64,000 nt of DNA from Paramacrobiotus metropolitanus. Taxonomy: Eukaryota > Tardigrada > Eutardigrada > Parachela > Macrobiotidae. Location: positions 1 to 64,000 of the forward strand of contig NW_026570497.1 of assembly GCF_019649055.1 (NCBI RefSeq), written 5' to 3'. The notes beneath the pieces were generated by a model that saw only the letters and a list, made by a program, of their open reading frames with translations, did not search any database and had not been told where the DNA came from. Made by a program: the position numbers and the translations under genes. This document shows, piece after piece, positions 35,493 through 48,371 of this stretch; position 1 is the stretch's first letter; each line of letters starts with the position of its first letter.

Positions 35493-38400
35493 CTATACGT
35501 TGCCTTGCTGGTCCTCCTCCGCGGAATCCTGCCTGAGCTGATGTTTCATCATAAACCGATGCAGAGCTTGCACCGTCAATTTGGTCAGCGTGGACACGTC
35601 CAGAGAGCGCAGATCATCGTCGGTCCAGGCAGAGTGCCGGTAATGGATATCTTCTCGTCCATCGCAATTTTGGTAGAGTTTCAAAATCTATTCAGGGGCA
35701 GCATTTTGTAAATCTTAAGCTATTGTATTGTGCTACGGCTTCTACTTATTTCATCACAGACGCAGTACTAAAAAGACTGTGACCACTGTCTACCCCATGC
35801 AACGCGCTGCGTTTTGAGAGCAGCATGTCCACCAGTTACTAGTATCAAAGTGACTTTTAATAATGCGGCCTTGATCAAACTGCAACAAAAATCGCAGTTC
35901 ACTGTATCACACTGTGCAGCTATGATCGCTGTAGTATTATCGCCTTTTAATAGGGAGCTGTCGCTAAAATGATAAGATTATGCGATCGGGGCGACACCAT
36001 TTCATCGACAGGAACGCAGCGAAGTGCCTCTACATCACAAAAAAACGTTGTCCTTCTGTCTGGATTGTCGTCGCTTGCGGTCGATCGCGTAGTTCTTTGC
36101 TCTCCAAAGCCAAACATTTAGGCTTTCGTAAGAATCCAATATTATTTTCTACTGTACACTAATGCACCTGCAGTATACTGTAGCCGCTACGAGTAGATGA
36201 AATGGCACCACAGATTCTGGTGTACGGAAAACGCACACCATGCCTGGTCTTCTGCGTAACGTGTGCGATGCCCGGCAGGGCGCAGGCATTGGTCGGATTT
36301 AAACGTGGTGTCAGGTCAAGTGCTGATTTGCAAGTGCTGAATTCCCGTGCACCGCCTCTGCAGGTATTCGTAAAACCCGTAATTGTAAGAACCCGGAATG
36401 GTGAGAAAAGGAACATTACATAACTTTAGCAGCAATGCAAAAGGAAGCTTCTGTTATTAAACGGGGTTGATGATTTGGATCTTTCCCCATAGAAAAGCTT
36501 TGATGTTGCGTGTTTCGTCTGTTTTTTAACACCTATTGTAACTGACATGCCAAGCTGCATAAGGTGTGGTGACCTTTTAATATCTTATGCCGCGGTTACA
36601 CCCTGCCACATTTAGTACTGGGCTGTTCTGAGACAGAACCCGTAACTCGCGGCAGAAAGCGAGTGGCTGCGGCGCAAATCATATAAAGATGTGCATGTAT
36701 TTCAGTACAGTATGTATTTGGAGGGCGGTGTCAAACATTCATTCGCCTAGGGTCCTTACTTAAAGCTCAAAATTACAGACACTCGTCTTTTCTTTGTCCC
36801 TCAGCGCAGCTTTCCAACAATCATATCAGAAGAAAAATAACTCCAGGTATTTTCTTATTTCTTAAAAAGCCACTGTATTTGAGCGAACCAAATGTTTTGC
36901 CTTCTTTTCGTAGATTTAATACAGGAGCGAAGTTCACGCCAGCTCGCACGGACCTCGCATGTTTTGACACCACTCTCCAAATGTCTACGTGAATAAAAAA
37001 ATTTGCGCGGCAGCGAATCGCTGGTAATAAAAGGAAGAATCGTTGATACGCACCAACACGACATAGCGATGGTAGCTTGCGCCCTCTGGATTTGCAGCTG
37101 CCTGGATCCATGCGGTAATTCTAGACGGATCGATGGGCAGTGTTGGTAGATTTGCTTCCAGTACGCGGTACAAATCACCACGCAAATCGGGTGAATGCAA
37201 ACTTCGCAAGCCGTACGACATCAGTTTTTCCCCGGGATCGCAGTAGCCCCACCGGTGCCAACACAGAGGAGAGAACACACAGTTCTTCCAAAGCACAACG
37301 GTAACCGTCGACACCACATCGGCGCAAGCGCCCGCGATGCCACATATGTCCTGGTGGAAGTAATCGAACATCTGCCAGATACACTGGTCGAACACCACGA
37401 TCAACTTTCGTCTCGGCGCCGGCCGCAATGATTTCCTGACAATATGGATGAAGCGGAGACAATCTAACAGCTCAGTATCGTCATTCGATCTTTGCAAAGG
37501 ATGCCGTATGGTGATCCGTTCCGTCGCGGCGGTAATACACTTCCACAAACTTCTAACCACCGCGACAATCCCCGCGGCTCGTGACGAACAGATCTTGGGG
37601 GTTCTGGTTGAAAGGATACCCGGATTTCTTTGGAGTATTGCGGGTGAGTGAGCACAGAATTCCACAGCATGCATACACGACGACACCGCACCATCTTAGC
37701 GCTATCAAATAACTGTAGCACTGCGCCGACAATTTCCCCCGGCAGCCTTGACAGACATGCATCCGGATCCATCGGCTCCTGTTCGGTGCTCCGAGATCCC
37801 GGTTTGTCGTCTGGCGAAATCCATTCTAATCCGGAATACGTCCACCCATGGTCATTGAGTTGCTCCATATCTTCCTTGGCCCGTCTTAAGAGCAGTTCCT
37901 GTTGTGCCGTAAGTAAAATATTTGAGACCCTTTAAAAAAATTCTATAAATTTCCGAAGTACCATAACTTTTCGTCGGCGCTTGGTAAAAGAAAAAAAACT
38001 GTTTTTTTAACCGGCTCAAGCGCGTCATATCACAATGTGTGTCCAACTAAAGTGGAAAGTAGTGATGCTTAGAATATGCAACAATAACCAAAATGCGGGC
38101 GATCACCACTTGTGGTTGGGTCGGAAGTTAAGATAGGTCAGCTTGATGCGGAAAACTTAAGAAAAGTAGCATGCTGGTTAATGGTTATAACAGCGACTAG
38201 GTGAGCAGGTGCTTCAAAATAGCCAACTCCAAAATATTCTACTTTAGACATTTAGACTCACTGGTCAGCACTGTGCTTACCGCGTAGCTGCCATTCAGCT
38301 TCCCATAATTCTGCCTGTGCACGCACACCAATGCTTTTCCAATGTGGGACACAGGATACGCTTTCCCATCGACCAACTCTTGCTTCCAAAGATTCCATAG

Positions 38401-38955
38401 TGGAGCTGGCATCGGTCCATCGTCTGAATACGACGCCGCTAACGTCTTCGATTCAGCCACAAATTCACCAGGAAGAACGGAACGCTGCAGTAAAACGCTC
38501 TTCGTCGGCACAAACCGGACCGCCTGGATGGGAACCCATTCCTGCACAGTCAGTGCGCCGCACTGCACTTCGATGAACACGCACGTTGTGCCGAACAGGC
38601 TGGGGTAAACTTGAACAAGGAACTTGGCTGGGTGCCATGTCCACGGTTGATCCGCCGATGTGCGCGTTATGGCCTGAATTTGCTCGCTAGAACCCGCGCG
38701 CGCTGCCGTTTCGAGCGCTCTGACATTATTCCTGAAAAACTCAGCCGATGAAGGTACCTCCCAAATTCTTTGAAAGACATTTTGCAGTGAGCAGTGCTCC
38801 CTAAACTGTGCACGGTGCCCGGGATAGTCGAAATCCAGGACGATTCCATTATCCGTGACATTGGCGACGAGTGCATGCTGCAGCTGACCGTCGTCAGCCA
38901 GCACGTCCACCGCATTCCAACTGTGCACTCCGGTGGTTTTGCAGAATAAACGCAT
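35493..38955 (-). CDS. Tudor-like/F-box gene B (one frameshift)
   Basis: Same structure as gene A. Exon 1 (38955-38281, 225 codons) starts MRLFCKTTGVHSWNAVDVLA and ends GSYA|GTAAGC. Exon 2 (37898-37054) starts after AACAG with ELLLRRAKEDMEQL, holds F-box LPGEIVGAVLQLFDSAKMVR followed by CRRVCMLWNSVL, and ends at GTGCGT. Exon 3 (35687-35493) includes DDLRSLDVSTLTKLTVQALH. Exon 2 is one base short of gene A: around 37605 the frame passes from SKEIRVSFQPEPP to SSRAAGIVAVVRSLWKC at a run of five C. Everything else is intact (about 570 residues if corrected), so this is either a very young pseudogene or a homopolymer error. Intron 2 is 1366 bp. Confidence 0.65.
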
Positions 38956-39310
38956 CGTATTTAATGCGCGGGCAAAGTGCTGTTCGAGTTAGTCAAAATG
39001 ATCTTTGCTGAGTGAAAATGCTTTATAACCATTACGCTGCAGCGTTTCAGTTAACTGCGAATTACTTATGCCGACGTAATCGCCATGACCTGCAGTGAAA
39101 ACTAAAGTGCTATTAAGACGAACTGGCACTCAGGCACTGATTTCGAAAACAGTTGCATGGTTTGCGATTCACTCCGTGTCAGTGCTCTCCTATCCATAGT
39201 TTGGTTTGTTCCGCGCAAACCGGATTTAGATCAAAACCCACACAAAAAAGAATGAACAGAAGAATATCTATGGGTAGAATCCGTTATCACAGTTACAAGG
39301 AAAAAGTAAG
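38956..39310 (-). promoter_or_regulatory. Conserved 5' flank of gene B
   Basis: Homologous to the flanks of genes A and C, including GTGTCAGTGCTCTCCTATCC and CCGGATTTAGATCAAAACCC. The following stretch to about 39420, with the GCGAAGTGGCTTCGC hairpin, is also found near 18030. Confidence 0.4.
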
Positions 39311-39529
39311 GCTAATTAGGGTGAGTCCTGTATTCGAAAAGGATCTGCTCGATACAGCAACTCCCCGCGAAGTGGCTTCGCGAACCGCATCGAGGCATGC
39401 ATGCCCTTGTTAAGCATAGCTTATGTGAAATATGTACGGAACGAAATGCTGGCTGCATTAGTATAATTTAACACTTCCAAATTTCTATTCTCGATTTATA
39501 CAAAATATTAAAAAAATGACGGAGGTATA

Positions 39530-39690
39530 TTACATGTAGGTGCGACCTTGTAGGTCGCGTGTATACTGATATCTGCGTATAATCCTGTACATTCTCAACT
39601 TTGTTTAGACACTGTTTTACGCTATTGTCACCAGTCACGTTCAACTGTATGAGCAGTTAGAACGTTCACTGACCAGGTACAGTAACACTG
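39530..39690 (+). repeat. Dispersed repeat, copy 2
   Basis: Related to 34700-34855 in the same orientation. A further partial start (GTCGCGACCTTGGTCTCG) occurs at 39727. Confidence 0.55.
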
Positions 39691-40348
39691 CCTTTCATGT
39701 GCAGTGCAACCGGAAGTCCATGAGTTGTCGCGACCTTGGTCTCGCTATTCCTGCCCAGCTTCCGGCCAGAATTGCGGTTGTCGCAAACGAAATACAAAAT
39801 GCTACGTTGTGATACTATTGCGCAATATATTTTTTTTCTATAGACCGCTGATCTTCGAAAAGTAAGCCACGGAGTAACTCCACGGAAAAAATTAATGTAA
39901 TGGTATCATATTAGAATTATTATTCTGAGGAAGGCACAAAGCACAGCAATGTGGTAGTTATAAAATTACATCTTTAGGAAATTCGAAAAAACAACTTCAT
40001 TCAGGGAAAATGGAATAATACAATATGGAATATTTAAATCAGAACATGCGTATAATACGTATAATGGATTGCGGGTAGTACATAGGTATTGTCAGGGCCA
40101 TTAAAAATTGTGCAAGATCTTAAAAATATAATTATAACGGTACTTTATTCGACAATGGCCACTTCACAGAATAAAAATCCAGCGAAGGTACACACTAAAT
40201 AAAATGATAGAAATTTGTAGGTCATGAGTAGACCATGATATCAAAAATCATATATCTTCAAAACTGCATTTGTGTGGATAGTTTGTCCAAGATGATCAAA
40301 GAAAACTCCTGACGGCAGTCGATACTAAGGAACTACAAAATCATGTTA
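39691..40348. other. Spacer downstream of gene C
   Basis: A/T-rich with no gene recognised. Confidence 0.4.
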
Positions 40349-42787
40349 CTAATTCTTCAGGTACTTCTCGTTAAACACATTTTCTGCCCAAGGGCCATTT
40401 GCGAAATGTGATGGTATTATCGGCTGCTTCTCTAATCGTGATCTCGCTTGGACTGACTCTTCAGTCATCAAACGATGCAAGGCGTTTTGCGTTAGTTTCC
40501 TCAACATGGACACATCCAAGCAGCGCAGTTCACCGGCGGTCCGTATGGGTGCCGGGTAGTAGATACTGTCACGACTATATCCATTTTAAAGTCGAAGTCC
40601 CACAAAATCTATTCAACGGAACAGCATTAACGGCCTTGGGCATCTTCGCACACTTTCTGAGCACCTACAGGCTCTGCATCTCGTAATGCGCTGCTCTACA
40701 ATGCGCAGATGCCTATGTACAAGCAAGCCTGTCCGGATGATGGGCACAAATAAATACAACGAAAAATATACAGTAATAAATAAACTTGATGGCTTCTCCC
40801 AAACTGTGCGCTACGGTGCGCAATGCCACACTGTGTAGGAGTTACGTGCATTCGGCATGGTTTGTGAACGCCAAATATTGATGTAAAAATAAATCTTGGA
40901 GGCATCAAGAAAAATAAATAACTAATTCGTTTATTTTACGATTTTAATTCGTCATTATGAATATTGTAGTTTAGTGGCCACCTAAGCGCTGACTACGCTC
41001 TCAGTATGCATCATCTATATCTTTACATGTTGAATTTCCGGACAGGCTTGTACAGGTACTAAGGATGGCATGTAGAACGTCTAACATAAAATAGAAGCAC
41101 TGAATACTCACCTGTTCGATAGTTCTGCGGTAAATGCAGTCCTTCGCATCCGCCTTTCCCCTTATCCATGCAGCAAGACTCGCCGGATCGGTGCATAACG
41201 CCGGTAGGCCTACCTCCAGCATTCGCCGTAAATCAGCAAAGACATCTGACGAATTCAAGTCCAGAAAGCCAAAGGAAAGCCGCTCATCCCAAGGCTCGCT
41301 GCAGCATGTAACGTGCTGGCTGTTCCAAGAGAAAAGGCAGTTTTCCAAACGACCGCGGACACCGTTGAAGCAGCATCGGTGCAAGCGTCAGCGACAGTGC
41401 ATATTTCGTGCCGAAAGCGCTGGACCATCTTCCAGACACACCTGTCAAACAACACCGCTACCTCCCGTACCTCCTGGATTGCGTGGATGAATCGCAGGCA
41501 GTCGATAACGTCGGTGTCGTCCCCTCCTTGTACAGCGTGCGTTATGACGATTCGTTCTGTCGTGGTGTTAACCAGTTTCCACAAGGACCTGGCCACCCTG
41601 ATAGTCCCGCGCGCAGCGTGGTTACATTTTGTGGATACCGGCAGGAATGACACCCGAATTTCTTCGAGGTATTCCTCCTGACAGAGCACACAATTCCACA
41701 GCATGCATACGCTACGACATCTCACTAGGTCAATGCTGTCAACGAACTGGAACACTTCGCCAAGCATTTCCACCGGAAACATGGATAGGCCTACCGCTGA
41801 GTCGAACGGCTGATGCACTGTATTTGTAGATACATGCTCGTCCGTTGGGGGATTCCATGTAGTTCCAGAAAACGTCCACCCTAAATTCAGGCGGGCCTCC
41901 ATATCGTTTCGGGCATCGCGTAAGAGTATTTCCTGTTGTGGCATACACAATCTCATTAGTAACGCCATTCAGATAAGAAAATTTACGTGACTTCGATCAT
42001 CACCCTTCCCGAAACTAATAAGAAATTACTAGGAAAAACAACGAAATTTACGATACGGCTATATAACATGCCCGATGCCCCGTCACCTAGTTCAGTTAGA
42101 GCTTAATCATGAAGTAACAGATTCAGTGCTCACCACATGGCTGCCGTTTATGCCGCTATTATCGAGCCTGTGTAAGTACACCACAGTCTTTCCGACTCGA
42201 GAAATAGGATGAATATTCCATGCTGCTAACTTTTCCTGCCAAATACTCCACAGCGCCGTTGATAGCGGTTCATCGTCCGTATACGCCTGCGCCAAGGTGT
42301 GCGATTCAGTTAAAAAATGGTAAGGCTGAATAGCGCGAACTTTTAACACCCTCTTGGGTAGCTCGATGCGGACCGCCTGAACTGGAAAACAATCTTGGAC
42401 GATGAAGGCGCCGCACTGTACTTTGATGAACGCACACGTCGTGCCAAAGAGACCGGGAAAGAGGAATTTAGCCGGATGCCATGTCCACGGCTGATCCGGC
42501 GATGTTCGCGCTAATACCTGGATTCGCTCCTTAGCGCCCACTTGCGATGCCGTTTCTAATTCCCGAATTTTATCATAGTGACGGGCACCCGTTGACATGG
42601 AATGAAATATTTTTCGAGAGATATGATGGTCCCAAAACTGGGCACGGTGCCCGGGATAGTCGAAATCCAGGACGTAGCCCTTATCCGTGACATTGACGAC
42701 GAGTGCATACTGCAGCTTACCATCGTCAGCCAGCACGTCCACCGCATTCCAACTGTCCACTCCGGAGGTTTTACAGAATAAACGCAT
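40349..42787 (-). pseudogene. Tudor-like/F-box gene C, frameshifted
   Basis: Exon 1 (42787-42134, 218 codons) starts MRLFCKTSGVDSWNAVDVLA and ends GSHV|GTGAGC. Exon 2 (41932-41112) starts EILLRDARNDME after ACAACAG, has F-box FPVEMLGEVFQFVDSIDLVR followed by CRSVCMLWNCVL, and ends EQ|GTGAGT. Exon 2 is one base short: after ASTVSAVVWK the frame must change to NCLFSWNS at a run of four A near 41342. Exon 3 follows a GAATAG acceptor near 40615. Its expected start ILWDF and its motif LRCLDVSMLRKLTQNALHRL are in different frames, so a second indel is needed; the motif frame ends at 40349. With two frame breaks the gene is probably inactive. Confidence 0.65.
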
Positions 42788-43110
42788 CGTAATTAGCGCA
42801 CGGGAAGAGTGCTGTTGGAGTTAGTTACAACTTATCTGCTCAGCCAAAATGCCTTACAACTATCACGCTGCTGTCGCTGCAGCGTGTCAGTTAAGTGCGA
42901 AATAGATTATGCCATCGCACTCGCCATGACCCGTAATAAGAATTAAAGTGCGACTGAGATGAGCTGGCACTGATTTCAAAAACGGATGTATGTTGGTGGT
43001 CAAGGCATGTGGTACAGAGTCTGTACACTCGGCTCGGTGACAATGCTCTCTTATCCATAATTTCGTTTGTATTACGTATACCGGATCTAGGTCAAACCCT
43101 AAACATAAGA
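42788..43110 (-). promoter_or_regulatory. Conserved 5' flank of gene C
   Basis: Homologous to the flanks of A and B, with AGAGTGCTGTTGGAGTTAGT, GTGACAATGCTCTCTTATCC and CCGGATCTAGGTCAAACCCT. It is cut at about 43129 by the insertion of an 850-bp element. Confidence 0.4.
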
Positions 43111-43129
43111 TATGGACTTGGGCGCTCAT

Positions 43130-43980
43130 CAGGGCCTAAAATAGTGCAAAGTCAATGATGGACACCCCTGGAGGGGGGGCGTTTTCACCCCCCCTCCCCC
43201 CAGGGGGGCGGGAAAAACCTTAAGCGATTCCGTGACCTTTGCGTACTACGACAAATTTTGCTGATATACGGGGTGGTGTTTCAAATACTGAATCTTGTAA
43301 GAAATTGGCATAAGTGTGTAAAAGATTTGTTCGAGTAAAATCTATTCGCGCGAAGCGCGAAGTCAATGAATAGGTGGGCTGAAGAAATGGTTAGAAATTC
43401 AAATAAAAATACTGAATATATTATTTTTCCTCTTTGTAACATGAACCTTCGTGTGTTATTTTACTACTTAGTGGTCAGTAAGCAGACGACCGGTAAATAC
43501 ATGTAGAAATCAACAGCCTAAATTAAGCAGTAATAAAAGAGTTATTGGTTATTTCATTTGCTGCGGGAATCATCTTCTGCTAGCAAAGCCATTAAAACCA
43601 GGTATATACTGTAAATAAATGCAGTACTCATACACACAAGAAGGCAGCAGAGAGTATCAGTTGTGAATCTTATGGTAAGTATTCGTGCGTTTGACAGGCA
43701 GATAGACAGCTGACTGTAGGCATAGCTGACTGACTGCCTTGACCTTGATTACTTTAAAGACGCTTAAACAGGCATAAAGGGAAGTGTTTTAACTTTCTAA
43801 ACAGCTCGAAAACAGGGGAGACAACAATCTAAAAAAATTAATTTAAAATTCATAGACCCCCATTTAATTTTCTTGTTTTATTTGAATTTTACAATAATGG
43901 ACACTTTTTCCGGCAATGATGGACAAACTGTTTTCAATGATGGACACTTTGTCCATTAATGGACACTATTTTAGGCCTTG
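43130..43980. mobile_element. 850-bp non-autonomous element, CARGGCC termini
   Basis: Left end CAGGGCCTAAAATAGTG and right end (complement) CAAGGCCTAAAATAGTG form a 17-bp terminal inverted repeat. Subterminal copies of AATGATGGACA occur at both ends. Flanks GGCGCTCAT and GGCGCTCTA suggest a degraded target duplication of 7-9 bp. The CAGGG-like end is compatible with a hAT-type MITE, but that assignment is tentative. Inside are a strong G/C hairpin (43165-43213) and A/T-rich DNA with no transposase. Confidence 0.65.
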
Positions 43981-45850
43981 GGCGCTCTAATGCTCTGATT
44001 CATCGTAATACTTCTTGTTACAAATAAATGCTGACACAACGCGGAATCACTGCTGCAAAACAGACATAAATTTTTTAAATATAGCACCGCAGCAGGAACA
44101 AATTCCCAAGCAAAATTCGCTCCACTGAGTAACCTTTCTCCTGAGCCAGGAATGAATCAGAAAAGCATTGCGTGGCCCTTTATCTTAACGAGAGAATCGC
44201 CTGCTGCTAAAATGCTTGCTACAACAGGAACACTGAGGCCTCCACCGATGGACTTTTTATCATCAAACCGTTTATGCGCTGCATGCACACCGTTTTCCAA
44301 CACACATTGTTTCAGTTCAACAGTTATTAGAAACAGGAATTCAGAAAACTGGATACCGATAAAAAACGTTACTTTTTATAACTAATCGCGGGGGTACTAC
44401 CTGAACTACCGTAAAGAGCGCAATTATCTTTGCTTTCCACCAATAATTAATTAAAAACTCTTTGCTTCTAGCCGAAAAAAATCTGCCGCTGTTAAATTCA
44501 TCCGGCATTTTCGGCTTCCACTGGCTGCTGGGAACAGCTCAATTGACAACGGTACCATCGCTAATGAGGTGTGATTTCGGCTCTATTGTGTCATTTGGAA
44601 TGAGACGCTCCGCAAGGTTAAGTATATGCGTCTATGGGAAAAACACCAGTGCAGTCCACATTTCCAAGTGTGTATGCTCTTTTACTTGTTTTTTCCAAGA
44701 ACAATAAAAGAGGACTTGTTCAGAACAAAAAGTACTACAAAAATAAACTAATCTTAACAATTTCAGCTGTATCAACAAAATGTCGCACACCATTTTCTGC
44801 AAAAGCAAATGATGTCCCACGTTATAGCTCTTGCCATATAAACGTAGCCAGGGCGGCGAATTCGCTGTACTTGCATAGCTTTCGTTTACTCTTGTACAGA
44901 ACCTGTGAAGTGTGAGCGTCATTAACTTGTCGTTACAACGACTGAGAAAAACGATTTATGGCAAGTTTTCAGCAACGACTTACAAATTATGTTGCACTTC
45001 TACTGCGTTTACTTTATAATCATACATTTACAACTTACATATGTATTTGCACTTTTCTGCAATTTATCACTAATCTTTAAAATTTTGCATAGAACTGAAC
45101 TAGTTTTGAAAAGTTTAAACGGATCTTTTGAGCATTGCAATTTGCAAGCCAAAAAAATAACGATGTCAATTTTGAAAACTTCAGCTCTTATTACTATTTG
45201 AAAATATACTGAGACGTTTGCACCGTGATCCAATATCAACAATTTCGCGGAAAGACGTTTTCCTTTATATCATAAAAGTGTAGTGGTACCTACTCTAGGA
45301 CTAACTACTACTATTTTGTAACATTATCTGAATTATTTACATATCCTGAAGATATTCCAGAAAGGCGCGCCCTATAACATCCTAAATAAACTTTTACAAT
45401 AAGTCTTTAGCGCGTTTTAGAGAATCGCTTTTATAACTAAATTGGCTACTACAACCATTCCATAGGTCAAGCAATTTTCGCCAATCCACAGGCTGTTTAC
45501 AAAATTTTCTGGAACTACTTACAGTAAACACAAACACCAATTCAAAAATATTTTCATTTTCACATTTTGCGCAGCATATAATTTCAACATTGATCATGAA
45601 CTCTCAAACATATTTGCACCATGTCAGTGCAAAAGCATGGTTAGATTACTTCCATATATATGGCATTTCAGTAATAAAAGTGTATAACTTTATTTAAGTG
45701 TGTTATAGTAAGCGACATTAAAAGCAAAACGACATTAACGACGAAAAAACGGATCCGTTTCCGAATGGAGTTCTCAGTTCTGCATATGGCGGTGTATGTC
45801 ACACGATATTCTCTCATTCCAAATGACAAGCGCTAGGCACGCTACGCCTC
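43981..45850. other. Spacer between C and F
   Basis: Long A/T-rich stretch. Several open frames of 60-100 codons exist on both strands but overlap each other, show no splice logic and match nothing in the window. Confidence 0.45.
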
Positions 45851-46362
45851 TTATACCCTCGGCACGCCTGATGGTACCGTTGCTAATTGCGCAGCTGGTG
45901 CGTTGCCATCTGCGGGTTTTGGAAGCCACTTCTGCATGCAGCGGGATAAGGCGTACAGGCAGAATCTGTTCAGCTTGCCCACATCCACACTGGCCACATC
46001 ATCTAGGGTCCACTGCTGGTTGCGATAATGTGCAGACGGACGTGGGTCCCCGGCGTGACATTCCCGTAGAATCTGCAACATTTATGTCAGCAGACTGAAC
46101 ACACTAACCCAGAAAACAATGGAATTGCGGATTGCCTTCTTCGAAATCGCAATTAAAGCGCAGGAGAAAACTGTTACGTAATTCGTTGTTATACAACTGA
46201 AGTAAAAGCTCGTGCGTTTTGTTCTGCAGTTGATGAATCGTTATCAAAGAGGTTAAAAACTTAAAATTCATTAAAGAATAAGCTGCTTTATCAGTTAGCT
46301 GCTTTATCAGAAGAATCCTAAGCTGCTTTATCAGTTAGATGAAACATTAAATCAGCGTCGGT

Positions 46363-46977
46363 TTGCGTCTAGGTGCTACGATCTGTGATACCCATGATTG
46401 TAACAAATGCCACAAACCCGTCGATGGCTATGGTCACCACGGATTGTCATGCGCGTTTTCCGCGGGAAGGCATCCACGTCACGGTGGATTAAACAGTATC
46501 ATTTGCAGAGCATGCGTGTCTGCGGGTGTGCCAGCAAAGTTAGAGCCGCGCGGAACATCTCCTACAACGGAACGCCGCCCAGATGGCTGTACGACATTCG
46601 CCTGGAAACGCGGAATGTGTCTAGCATGGGATGTGACATGCGTAGACACAGTGGCCGCGTCACATGTTAAAGCAACGTCCGCCACAGCGGGAGCCGCCGC
46701 TACGCAAGCCGAGGAAAAGAAAATCAGACTGTATTCTTATCTGAACGGCCGTTATATCTTTGTCCCAATCGCTTTTGAAACGCTTGGCCCTTGGGGAGCG
46801 GCGGCCATCGCCATCGTCAAGGAGCTGGGTAAAAGACTGCGACAACAAACCAGAGAAGTACGCTCGCACGAATTTCTTCGACAGCGCCTGTCGATTGAGA
46901 TTCAACGGGGGAACGCGGCGTCAGTACTGGGCACCATGGATGGAGTGGATAAGCTTGCAGACATTTTTTTATTATAG
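46363..46977 (+). mobile_element. Retroelement C-terminal fragment 3, best preserved
   Basis: One open frame: LRLGATICDTHDCNKCHKPV, DGYGHHGLSCAFSAGRHPRH, LNSIICRACVSAGVPAKLEP, ERRPDGCTTFAWKRGMCLAW followed by DVTCVDTVAASHVK, and a C-terminus LRQRLSIEIQRGNAASVLGT. It keeps the CxxC..H..C zinc-type cluster and the RPDG..WDVT core. It lies on the opposite strand within intron 2 of gene F (47310-46073), so it is a passenger there. The reverse transcriptase part upstream is missing. Confidence 0.7.
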
Positions 46978-48371
46978 TTTGAGCGGTTCTGTTTTATATT
47001 ACCCACAGTGTAACGAGCAACAATAAATTAAAACCAAAAACATTAAAGAATATTAATGGTGATTGGTGAAGCAAATGATTTCTGCGTTCACGACTTGAAT
47101 TAAATCCTTATGCAGGCGATATCTGAAGGACACTTGTACCGATCAATACACCGACATTATTTCAGAGTTCTGCCGTTTTGAAATTTAACTGAATCCGGAC
47201 ACGCTTTTTTTCTGTAAAGCGGCAGCAAAACACTACTGTCCAGAGAATTTTACGAGGAAACCTGGAACGAAAAAAACAACTACCGAAGATATCAAATCCT
47301 TATAGTGTACCTCTATCACTTTGCTGGCTCTTTCTTCACCGTCGCTCTTAACGGCCAAGCACCGGGCAACACGCTGTACGTACAGCCCTCTCTCCATTTC
47401 CCAATACAGATGCTTCTCGAAGAGGTCTACAAGCTGTGCCTGCTCCAAGTGTTCCCGGGTGAAGATCGCAGCAGAAATGTGGAACTCCAGGAAGGGCGCG
47501 TCTTTCATGCCTGCCACCGTGAGGACCCAATCTTTCCAAATCAAACGATCCGAGCACGACAAGAATCCGGAGATGTGCTCGCCGATCTCGGTGAAAAGCG
47601 GACCAAATATCCATTTGCTAGAATTTGTTCCCGGTCTGATTTTAACCGATCGCTGGCACATGATGAAACTGTCAATACGGGTGCCGATGTCATCCAGGAC
47701 CGTCTTAGCAAGGGCCAGCCAATGACCGAGATCGTTCGTGTCCCAGTGCCCAAGGAAACACTTATCGGTGTAGCGAACGCAGATGGTGCGGGTGGCCGGC
47801 GTGATCTGCTTGAGGATGCAGGCGTACATAGCGTAATTGTTATCCCAGCGGACTCGCCGTGCAAGGCTGGTCCGCTGCCTTGTTAAACGCAAGTCTTGAC
47901 ACAGACCCGCCGAGGTGAGCATGACATCCCACAGTTGACAGGTGCGTCGGCAGCGCTGCCTTTCCACGGTGTCCAGTGATAGGAAGACCTCCTTCAGCAA
48001 CTCCAATGGCAGCGCCAAACTGCCCTTGTTCAGAATCAATGACTTTTTTGGCTTCGGCTCATCGTCGGGCTCTTCGATGTTGCAGAGTTGTTTATGACGA
48101 AACATAGTTCTCGTTCTCTCTTCTTGGAACACAATCGCCTAAAATGCCCGTATTGAAAATGCCATTGACAGACGCTAAAAACATTTGCAGCTAGAACTAA
48201 AAAGCAAACATTAACATACCGGATGTTGCATTCTCAACGGCAAATCTTGGCGTCGCATCAGATAGTGCATGTTCTGGCTGAGAATCTTGACGAACCGCAG
48301 CTTGGAGTTTTCTTCAACGCGGCGGAGCAGCATTGCCGATGCAGACGGATGTAGAGCCCAGTAGCCGTTAG

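Noticed and set aside
44152-45242. Several 70-96 codon frames in the spacer between C and F
   Set aside because: Overlapping on both strands, A/T-driven, with no family similarity or exon borders.
47305-47886. 193-codon frame on the plus strand
   Set aside because: It is the antisense shadow of the F-box exon of gene F, whose family motifs are on the minus strand.
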